DNA from: Bacteroidota bacterium
GTDB lineage: Bacteria > Bacteroidota > Bacteroidia > Chitinophagales > Chitinophagaceae
Direction: 5' to 3'
NCBI GenBank assembly: GCA_023428755.1
Contig: JAEYWX010000015.1
Location: forward strand, 186,001 to 250,000
Length of the DNA: 64,000 bases
Below, one piece after another: positions 54,614 through 62,200 of this stretch (its first letter is position 1; every line of letters begins with the position of its first letter). The translations under genes and the position numbers were made by a program. The notes under the pieces are model-generated. The model was not told the origin of the DNA. It made no database searches and saw nothing but the letters and a program-made list of their open reading frames with translations.

Positions 54614-54832
54614 ATGACCGAAAGACAAAAGGCACAAAAGGAGTTTGCAGATAACCTGCAGAAATGGCTGAAGAAAAAAGGCATGAGCCTTCACCAGCTT
54701 GCCGCAGCATCCGGCTTAGAATATGCCCAGGTCCAAAGAACTGCAAATGCCAAGGTCAATCCAACACTATACACCATCATTCGCCTCGCCGAAGGGCTTG
54801 ACATTCATCCTTCGGAATTGTTGAAATACTGA
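54614..54832 (+). CDS. XRE-family HTH regulator
   Basis: This small DNA-binding protein has 72 residues (75 if the upstream ATG at 54605 is used). The HTH runs LKKKGMSLHQLAAASGLEYAQVQRTANAKVNPTLYTIIRLAEGLDIHPSELL, a Cro/C1-type five-helix domain. There is no other domain. It is convergent with the TIGR02391-family gene (7-base gap between stop codons). Such regulators often control defence or plasmid genes, here perhaps its divergent alpha-CTD-like neighbour. The ATG at 54614 (MTERQKAQKEF) is the more natural start. Confidence 0.85.
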   Translation: MTERQKAQKEFADNLQKWLKKKGMSLHQLAAASGLEYAQVQRTANAKVNPTLYTIIRLAEGLDIHPSELLKY

Positions 54833-54839
54833 TTTACCA

Positions 54840-55646
54840 CTACAAAGCCCTGTCCAATCTCTTATGCACATAAGAAACTGTTGTCAAAATATCTAACGCT
54901 TCATCTTCAAGGACTACAAATTTTATTTTAGGTTCATGAGCCGTTGGGTTTCTTATCAATCCGAATAATCCTTTAATCATATTTGCTAATCCAAGATGCT
55001 CACTTCGTTCCGTATCATTACTGATTCTGTTCACTCGTATCTGAGGATTTGCAGTAGAAAACACTGCATCTATGAGAGCACTTCCGTCTGCATGATAGCC
55101 GGTCATTCCCCTGATCCTGTCAGCTATACTTTTGATTGCTTCAAATACAGAGTGAAAGTAATTCTCAACCAACAATTCAGCATTGCAATATTTGAATATC
55201 ACTGAATGAACGTTTCTGTTTTCAAGTTTGAATTTGAAATGACTTGCTCTCTCTTCTGCTTCAGATATTGTTGTTGTTCGTATTACTTCCCTAAAAGTAG
55301 CTTTACTTGTTAATTCATAGCCTACAAAGCTTAACTGTTTATTTAACTCATGTCTTCGAGTTTCAAATAATTCGTGCTTTCCGATATATCTCGAAGGGTT
55401 CATTGCTTGATACAGAAAATTATATACAGCATTCGAACATTGCTGTTTGTTCTGTACATCTGCGAAGGCGTTGTATAACCGCTTCCACTTCGTTAAAAGT
55501 GGGTCAGTGTCTTTGATTTTACAATCGCCTAATATTTTACCTATTTCACCACCCGTCAAGCCATTTGATGTATCTGCAATCACCTTACAGATTCCTTCCA
55601 GGTAATATGCAGCAATAACCGGTCGTTTAATTTCCTTTGAAGCCAT
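54840..55646 (-). CDS. TIGR02391-family (Ymh) protein, possibly defence-related
   Basis: This 268-residue cytosolic protein has a helical N-terminal part (VIAAYYLEGICKVIADTSNGLTGGEIGKIL, MNPSRYIGKHELFETRRHELNKQL). Its C-terminal half carries the family signature HLGLANMIKGLFGLIRNPTAHEP, with the arginine, asparagine and histidine pattern of the abortive-infection/HEPN-like Ymh domain (TIGR02391). The RNPTAHEP segment resembles the RxxxxH motif of HEPN RNases; I infer possible RNase activity but it is not proven for this family. Members are often found near restriction or phage-defence genes, consistent with the Fic/STAND operon 2.5 kb away. Confidence 0.75.
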   Translation of the reverse strand: MASKEIKRPVIAAYYLEGICKVIADTSNGLTGGEIGKILGDCKIKDTDPLLTKWKRLYNAFADVQNKQQCSNAVYNFLYQAMNPSRYIGKHELFETRRHELNKQLSFVGYELTSKATFREVIRTTTISEAEERASHFKFKLENRNVHSVIFKYCNAELLVENYFHSVFEAIKSIADRIRGMTGYHADGSALIDAVFSTANPQIRVNRISNDTERSEHLGLANMIKGLFGLIRNPTAHEPKIKFVVLEDEALDILTTVSYVHKRLDRAL

Positions 55647-55798
55647 GTCTTAAAATTTACATTTCTTTATTATCGTCCAAATTACTTTTTTAAAACTAAA
55701 ACTTACTACTGTATTGAATCTCCCGATACTTGTACAAGGCTTGCAGTTTTGAAATCTGCAAACATCCTTCTCTTTTTGCTGTCATAAAATTTCACCAC

Positions 55799-56074
55799 AT
55801 GGCAGTAAACATTCTCACCAAAGAAGATCTCCAGCAATTCAAATCAGAACTACTTACCGACATCAAAGCACTTCTGCAGGAAGCACCCAACAAACCCAAG
55901 AAATGGCTCAAGTCCTATGAAGTCCGGGAGCTGCTCGGCATTTCACCCGGCACACTGCAGAACATGCAGGAAAACGAAATACTCATCGGTTCCAAAATCG
56001 GCGGCCTCATGTTCTTCGATCACGATGACATCCTGCAACTCATGGCCAAAAACAAAAAGCCCATTCGCCGATAA
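55799..56074 (+). CDS. Excisionase-like / MerR-type HTH protein
   Basis: This 91-residue protein has a helical N-terminus (LTKEDLQQFKSELLTDIKALLQE) and an HTH_17-type DNA-binding core KSYEVRELLGISPGTLQNMQENEILIGSKIGGLMFFDHDDILQLM. Such proteins accompany Bacteroidota integrative and mobilisable elements, where they act as excisionases or local regulators. The ATG at 55799 (MAVNILTKEDL) is preferred to the frame opening at 55730. No integrase or relaxase is visible in the window, so the element may be a remnant or extend further right. Confidence 0.8.
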   Translation: MAVNILTKEDLQQFKSELLTDIKALLQEAPNKPKKWLKSYEVRELLGISPGTLQNMQENEILIGSKIGGLMFFDHDDILQLMAKNKKPIRR

Positions 56075-56087
56075 CAAATCCTGAGCA

Positions 56088-56106
56088 CCCTGAGCCTGTC
56101 GAAGGG
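56088..56106. repeat. CCCTGAGCctgTCGAAGGG dispersed repeat (copy 2)
   Basis: This is the clearest copy of the CTGAGCnnnGTCGAAG family, with palindrome-like ends (CCCT and AGGG), 13 bases after the HTH gene stop. Confidence 0.7.
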
Positions 56107-56137
56107 TCGAAGGATTAACAATTCACGATTGCATTCT

Positions 56138-56170
56138 CCATGAACCATGAACTATCAACCATGAACCATT
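56138..56170. repeat. Heptameric imperfect tandem repeat (locus D)
   Basis: Four and a half 7-base units of the CCATGAA/CTATCAA type; they supply the ATGs of the small ORF at 56140 or 56161. Confidence 0.7.
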
Positions 56171-56379
56171 CCATCTACCGTGGCCGCAACCATACCAAAA
56201 AGCAGAAATGCAACTGCAAGCCGGCACTATCAATTGCAGAAAAGAAAAAACGTAAACGACAAAAGCAGTTTATAAAAACATTTCCGACATGGAAGCACCT
56301 GTTACCATGTTACTCATTGAGAATGTTCAATGCAGGTAAACCCAATTCACCACTCACCATTGACCATTCACCATCATGA
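56161..56379 (+). CDS. Lysine-rich small ORF between repeat arrays (doubtful)
   Basis: This 72-residue frame has an ATG in heptamer locus D and its last ten codons in heptamer locus E. The unique middle is very basic (RNHTKKQKCNCKPALSIAEKKKRKRQKQF) with a TWKHLLPCYSL segment. It overlaps the next gene by 4 bases (ATGA). No family is recognised. The repeats at both ends suggest either a real small gene flanked by repeats or a chance reading frame. Confidence 0.25.
   Translation: MNHSIYRGRNHTKKQKCNCKPALSIAEKKKRKRQKQFIKTFPTWKHLLPCYSLRMFNAGKPNSPLTIDHSPS
56344..56371. repeat. Heptameric imperfect tandem repeat (locus E)
   Basis: Four 7-base units of the CATTGAC/CATTCAC type end 4 bases before the start codon of the 56376 gene, whose leader is therefore almost wholly repeat. 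Confidence 0.7.
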
Positions 56380-57500
56380 ACTATGTAAGGCACCTCAACG
56401 CCTTCTTTGCGCTTGTTCGTAGTGATCAAAGGCTTACATCTTCGCATGTGAGCCTTTATATGGCTTTATTCCAATACTGGAATTTCAACCGTTTCCACAA
56501 TCCCTTCTCCATCTACCGGGACAACATCATGCAGCTATCAAAGATCGGCAGTAAGAACACCTATCACAAATGCATCAAAGAACTGCATGAGGCCAAATAC
56601 ATTTATTACCATCCCTCAGTCAACAAGTTTCATCTGGTCCGTATCAGCATTATTCCTTTAGATGTTCAACCAGAACAACCAAGCCGATACAAACAACTTG
56701 ATCTTTTTGAAGTTGCCCCCGGCTTTAGCCCGGGTATCAATATTGATACCGGTAGTGTCCCAAAAGAAGTACCGACCAGTACCGATAATGATACTGCACC
56801 AGTCCCAAAATCGGTACACATTATAAAACCAAACAGTACTAAACAAAAAACAGTGTGTAACACACCCGGAGATTTTTTGAAGGAGAATGGAAGAAATGAA
56901 GAAGGAAACAATATTAACCGCCGTGTCCCAAAATCGGTACTGGACACTGAGCGCAGTCGAAGTGCCAACATTCCAACTCTGAGCGCAGTCGAAGAGTTCT
57001 TTAATCAGCAATCATACCCACCAAATGAAGCAAAAAAATTCTTTCTCTACAACCAGGGCAAGAAATGGATGCTCACCGACAAATTAAAGATTCAAGACTG
57101 GCAAGCCCTTGCACACAAGTGGATGCTTAACATGAAAAAGAAATCAAAACATGAAGGAACAACAGAACAAACAAACAATGACATAGCAAGAGATATACAG
57201 TTTCTATACGAGAGCTTTTTAGATGGCAAGAAAATCTTTCCGCACATCACAACGCATCATTTCGAACAACTAAACCTTTTACTCGATGAGGAAACAATGC
57301 AACAGGCAAAACAGCAACGCATCAAAGACATTGAATGCTCCAATCAATATTCCATCGGACAAATCTGGCAAGCCTACATAACCAACGACCCAAACAATCC
57401 ACTTGTAAAAAAAGATGAAGCCAATGTAATCGATCTGGCAAAACGAATAGCAGTAATAAAACATTTTCAATCACAAAAAAATCAAACCAATGAACATTAA
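56376..57500 (+). CDS. Winged-helix DNA-binding protein of mobile-element type
   Basis: This 374-residue protein has an N-terminal 100 residues (RHLNAFFALVRSDQRLTSSHVSLYMALFQYWN, MQLSKIGSKNTYHKCIKELHEAKYIYYH) that form a winged-helix typical of replication- or element-associated proteins in Bacteroidota. The middle is low-complexity and contains two copies of CTGAGCGCAGTCGAAG (56947-56962 and 56979-56994) read in different frames as TERSRSA and LSAVEEF. The C-terminal part (FFNQQSYPPNEAKKFFLYNQGKKWMLTDKLKIQDW) resembles a helicase-loader/DnaD-like tail. It overlaps the next gene by 11 bases, so the two are co-translated. Function is not established. Confidence 0.75.
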   Translation: MNYVRHLNAFFALVRSDQRLTSSHVSLYMALFQYWNFNRFHNPFSIYRDNIMQLSKIGSKNTYHKCIKELHEAKYIYYHPSVNKFHLVRISIIPLDVQPEQPSRYKQLDLFEVAPGFSPGINIDTGSVPKEVPTSTDNDTAPVPKSVHIIKPNSTKQKTVCNTPGDFLKENGRNEEGNNINRRVPKSVLDTERSRSANIPTLSAVEEFFNQQSYPPNEAKKFFLYNQGKKWMLTDKLKIQDWQALAHKWMLNMKKKSKHEGTTEQTNNDIARDIQFLYESFLDGKKIFPHITTHHFEQLNLLLDEETMQQAKQQRIKDIECSNQYSIGQIWQAYITNDPNNPLVKKDEANVIDLAKRIAVIKHFQSQKNQTNEH

Positions 57501-57933
57501 GAACTATACTTCAAATGTAGAAGCAAGTAAATCAATGGCACGTATCGAAGAATTGTTAGTTGAGATAGGAGCAACCAACATCAACAAACAATACGCAAAC
57601 AAAGTCTGCACCGGCATCACCTTTCTGTTGTACGATCAGCAGTTACAACAAACCTTACCGTTTCATTTAAAAGCCCAAACCGAAGAATGTTTCCTGGTAC
57701 TTTGGAAAGATGTAAAACGTCCCCGTCCTGATACCAAAGCAACGCTGCAAGCCCAGGCAAACAAAACAGCGTGGAAAATCCTGAGTGATTGGACCGAAAT
57801 TCAATGCAGCATGATTCTGTTAGGTCAGGCGAAGCCGTTACAAATGTTTCTGCCATTTGTCTATGATGCCAAGAACAATGAAACCCTGTTTGAAAAAGTA
57901 AGTACTGGGAAAGCGAAATTGCTGGTAGGATAA
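57490..57933 (+). CDS. Conserved mobile-element hypothetical protein
   Basis: This 147-residue soluble protein starts MNIKNYTSNVEASKSMARIEELLVEIGATNINKQY and later has CTGITFLLYDQQLQQTLPFHLK and TAWKILSDWTEIQCSMILLGQAKPLQMFLPFVYD. The type recurs next to the winged-helix gene above in Bacteroidota elements and phages, as far as I recall, with no assigned function. Start overlaps the end of the upstream gene by 11 bases. The mixed alpha/beta pattern gives no catalytic motif. It ends 28 bases before the ATGTCGAA repeat array. Confidence 0.75.
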   Translation: MNIKNYTSNVEASKSMARIEELLVEIGATNINKQYANKVCTGITFLLYDQQLQQTLPFHLKAQTEECFLVLWKDVKRPRPDTKATLQAQANKTAWKILSDWTEIQCSMILLGQAKPLQMFLPFVYDAKNNETLFEKVSTGKAKLLVG

Positions 57934-57961
57934 CATCCGACCTAGGGTTATGACCCTGTTA

Positions 57962-58114
57962 ATGTCGAATTTTGCCATAAAAATCATCAGTAAGTACATT
58001 TTATGATGATCTGTTCGACATGAAACCATAATTATGTCGAAAATAAGACATAAATTCATCATCAAATTGATTTAATGTCGAACAGTTCGACATGAAAAAA
58101 CATTTATGTCTAAA
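57962..58114. promoter_or_regulatory. ATGTCGAA operator array with perfect palindrome
   Basis: Copies of ATGTCGAA or its complement occur at 57962, 58013 (reverse), 58034, 58075 and 58085 (reverse), with decayed copies at 58045 and 58106. The pair at 58075-58093 forms a perfect 19-base palindrome, ATGTCGAACAGTTCGACAT. The array ends 22 bases before the Fic start codon, so it is the likely operator of the Fic/STAND operon. Iterons of a replicon are a less likely alternative. Confidence 0.65.
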
Positions 58115-58135
58115 ATTTAGTAAAATTCACCATCA

Positions 58136-59227
58136 ATGGCATACAATAGGATTATTCCTTACAACGATTTACCTGATCTTCTTTCCGCAGGTTTTACGGA
58201 ATCACCGGAAATTATGAAGCAATTGGTAAAGGCATCAAGGCATTTAGGGGAGTTAAATGGACTTTGTGCCTCAATTCCCGACCCTCAATTACTTATTAAT
58301 ACCATTGTATTACAAGAAAGTAAAGACAGTTCTGCTATTGAAAACATTGTCACCACGCAAGACGAACTATACAAAGCAGCATCAGAAAATGAGACCACAA
58401 GTTTGGCAGCGAAAGAGGTCTTGAGTTACAGGGAAGCTTTATATGTTGGACTTGAAAGAATGAAAAGCCAAGGAGATTTACTAATTACCAATACTGTAGT
58501 GGAAATTGTACAAACAATAAAGCAAAACAAATCAGGAATCAGAAATACACCCGGCACATCTCTCAAAAATGCAATTAATGGGGAAGTAATATACACACCG
58601 CCATGTTGCGAAGATATAATTAGAGAAAAGCTCGCAGCCTTAGAACAATTTATTAATGATCCCTCACATTCTCACTTAGATCCTTTGATAAAAATGGCAT
58701 TGATACATTACCAGTTTGAAGCCATACATCCCTTTGCCGATGGTAATGGACGTACTGGAAGAATTGTAAATGCATTGTACCTCGTTCAACAGGGCCTGTT
58801 ATCCCAACCGGTATTATATCTCAGTTCTTATATTGTAAAATATAAAACTGAATATTACCAATTACTCAGAGGAGTAACAGAAGACAATAACTGGAATGAC
58901 TGGGTAATGTATATGCTTACGGCTTTGATTGAAACAGCACAGCTTAGTACAAAAAAGATTCGTAGTATGCTTGCATTGAAAGAAGAATTTGAACTAAAGA
59001 TGAAAGAAGTTCTTGGATCTTCTTTTAGTTATGAACTGTTGCAACTGATGTTTACTTTACCTTATTTAAAAATTGAATTATTGGAAAGCAGGGGAATAGC
59101 GCATAGACAAACTGCATCAAATTGGCTGAAAAAATTAACGGACGCAGAAATTGTCAAACCACAAAAAATTGGAAGAACAACCTACTACATTAATTATAAA
59201 CTTATGGAAGTCCTTTCAACAAATTGA
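58136..59227 (+). CDS. fic: Fic-family AMP-transferase homologue with C-terminal winged helix
   Basis: This 363-residue cytosolic protein has the complete Fic motif HPFADGNGRTGR at residues 198-209, so it should be able to attach AMP (or another nucleotide part) to a target hydroxyl. An inhibitory helix motif of the S/T-xxx-E-G/N type, Ser65 to Asn70 (SSAIEN), lies before the Fic core, which makes it a class II, self-inhibited Fic. The C-terminus (ELLESRGIAHRQTASNWLKKLTDAEIV, GRTTYYIN) is a winged helix, so it may bind the palindrome array just upstream and autoregulate. It precedes the STAND-nuclease gene by 4 bases. The start at 58136 is the only good ATG. Confidence 0.93.
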   Translation: MAYNRIIPYNDLPDLLSAGFTESPEIMKQLVKASRHLGELNGLCASIPDPQLLINTIVLQESKDSSAIENIVTTQDELYKAASENETTSLAAKEVLSYREALYVGLERMKSQGDLLITNTVVEIVQTIKQNKSGIRNTPGTSLKNAINGEVIYTPPCCEDIIREKLAALEQFINDPSHSHLDPLIKMALIHYQFEAIHPFADGNGRTGRIVNALYLVQQGLLSQPVLYLSSYIVKYKTEYYQLLRGVTEDNNWNDWVMYMLTALIETAQLSTKKIRSMLALKEEFELKMKEVLGSSFSYELLQLMFTLPYLKIELLESRGIAHRQTASNWLKKLTDAEIVKPQKIGRTTYYINYKLMEVLSTN

Positions 59228-59231
59228 TTAT

Positions 59232-62200
59232 ATGGAACATGAGTGGCATAAAATTATATCCTTTAATGGTAGTCAGGCAAATGCTTTTGAAGAATTGGTT
59301 TGTCAGCTATCTATGTCAGAAACACAGTCCGAATTTAAAGAATTTGAAAGAGTCGGAACACCGGATGGTGGTGTTGAATGCTATTGGATACTAAAAGACA
59401 ATACCGAATGGGGTTGGCAGGCAAAATATTATGAAGCGCTTACATCATCGGAATGGAATACTATTAAAAAATCCCTATTTGACGCAGTTGAAACACATCC
59501 TTTTCTTACACAATATTACATCTGCGTTCCTCACAATTTGTCAGACAGTCGAAGAGGTAGAAAAACACAAAAGTCTGTTTGGGATAACTATAAAAAAACT
59601 TGGACGGAAGAACTTGCTACGAAAGGAAGAAATATTGAAATTATATTATGGAACAGTAGCATTCTATTTTCGAAATTATTAATATCGCATAATAGTGGTA
59701 TTAAAAGCTTTTTCTTTTCTGAAATCGAAATAAGAACCGATCAATTATTTCTACACCTTGATGCTGCAATTGAAAATCTAGGTCCTAAATACAGCAGAGA
59801 CTTAAATTTCAAGTTAGACTATTTACCTACTGTTTTTGATGCACTTTCTCGAAATGCGAGATTTCAGCAAAGCTTCAAAAATAAACTCGATTCTTTTTTA
59901 CGCTCTTTAAATGAAGTTATCACTACATGCAGCCACTTCGAAGAAACAAAAAACTTCATTGATCTCTTAAAAAAAGAGTATATCGAATTTATTTCAGTAC
60001 ACGACAAAACAAATTTTTCGCCTTTATTTGAAATCCCTACAAGGGATTTCATTGTTAAAATAGAAGAAATAGATGGAATAGTAGACCTGCTCAAAAAAAC
60101 TTATCATGAAATAGAAGCAAACTACCAATTAGAAGAAAAGAAAAAGGCAGAGGCGGAAAAAAAAGAACAAGATCACCTTCAATATCGCAACCGCAAAACA
60201 CGCAGTGAAACGGACAAGGTTTACAAGTATGTGGATGAATCCGAAGAAATGAGGAATTACTTGACTGGCACCCTAATGTGTGCTGCCAATGAAGGTGTTC
60301 TATTTTTAAAAGGTGATCCAGGCACTGGCAAATCGCATTTGTTAGCAGATATTGCATTGGAAAGAAAAGCTTCTCAAATTCCCTCTATTTTTCTTTTGGG
60401 TGAACATTTTCCAAATCAACATCCGAAATTATTTATTCAGCAAAGCCTTTCCCCTAATAACTTAATTACCGATTACCTTAAATCACTTGAATCATTAGCC
60501 AAATCTAAGCAAGAACGAATTCTCTTTATAATTGATGCAATTAATGAAGGTAATGGAAGGAGCATATGGAAAAATAGCATTGCCGGCATAATAACCGAGC
60601 TAAAACAATTCAAATGGATTGGATTTGTATTCAGCTATCGAACCACTTATGAAGATGCAATCATTCCCGACAATTTCAATCATCCGACATTAACACATAA
60701 TGGATTTGAAGGAATGGAGTACGAAGCAACAAAAAGTTTTTTTAAGTATTATAAAATCCGCCAACCTGCAGTCCCAATCCTCAATCCGGAATTTTCAAAC
60801 CCATTGTTTTTAAAAACCTTTTGCCTCACACTACACAAATCTGGCAAAACAACAGTGCCAGAAGGGTATGAAGGAGTATCAAAAATTCTTGATGAATATA
60901 TAGTTGCAGTAAATAAAAACATCGGAGATCGATTAAGTTTCCCTTACAGAAAAGTTAATCTTGTTGAAAAGGCAATTGCAGAATTAATTAAACTGCAGAT
61001 TAGTTTAAATAGTTATATTATTCCCTGGAATGAGGCTTACTTATTAATCGAACCATTGTTAAAACCTTATACTAACCAAACAGGATTTTTAGAGGAGCTA
61101 ATTAAAGAAGGGCTGCTGATCGAAGATTACTTTTACAATCGTGAAACACAAAAATATGAACAACACGGTGCTGTTTTCAACTATGAGCGTTTTAATGAAC
61201 ATCTTAAAGCAATCTATCTTCTCAGCGAGTTTCAAACTAAAGATTCAGTACTAAAAGCATTTGCTACAAAAGGGAAATTGCGATCTCTTTTTTATGATCG
61301 CCATGGGTTTACCGGATTAAATAGCGGCCTGTTAAATGCATTCGCAATTATTCTGCCCGAAAAGTTTAGCCTCGAAATTTATGAAGTGATCAAATCTACC
61401 AATGGTTACACTCAAAGAAACATCTATCATGCTTTCATGCAAAGTACCATTTGGCGAAGGCATGATACAATAAAACCTGAAAGCTGGGACTATATTAAAA
61501 AGCAAATTCGAACTGAAGAAGCCGTAACTGACTTTTTTAACACAATACTGTTATTAGCTGCTAATCCAACAAATTATTACAACGCAGATTTCATCCATCG
61601 CTTCCTTAAGGATAGAAGCATTGCTGAAAGAGATTATGTATGGTCGATCAATATTGATAAATTGTGGGAATGGTATGATAAAAATTCAATTAAAAGAATA
61701 ATTGACTGGTGTTGGTCAGAAGAGGACAAAAGTTATACGAAAGATGATTCAATCATATTACTTGGGAAAGTACTGGCTTGGCTATTTACAAGTTCCAACC
61801 GCCATATTAGAGATAAATCAACTAAAGCATTTGCTTGCCTTTTCATTAATCGAACACATTTGTTGGTAGATTTTATAGAAGAATTCAAATCTGTTAATGA
61901 TCCTTATGTTTTAGAAAGAGTCATTGCAGGTTCATTTGGTGCTATTGTTCACAGCCATAATATCCATTCTAATACTAAGGTCGCACAATACATATATGAT
62001 GAGTTCTTTAGAAATAAAAAACCTCCGCTGAATATATTAACTAGAGATTATTGTAAGGGAATCATTGAGTTCGTTGTTTCAAAACATGGTAAGCTAAATT
62101 ATTGCAAAGAAAACTTGTACCCTCCATTCAACTTCGATTTTCCAAACGATTTTCCAAACGATGAATTTATAAAAAGTATCGAAATAGAAAAAGAGGGTCC

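Noticed and set aside
56138..56371. CRISPR-like array
   Set aside because: The repeats are only 7 bases long, imperfect and without spacers, and no cas genes are visible in the window.
57962..58114. Iteron-type replication origin
   Set aside because: The motif is present in both orientations with uneven spacing and ends right before the Fic start; no Rep protein is recognisable. An operator is the simpler explanation.
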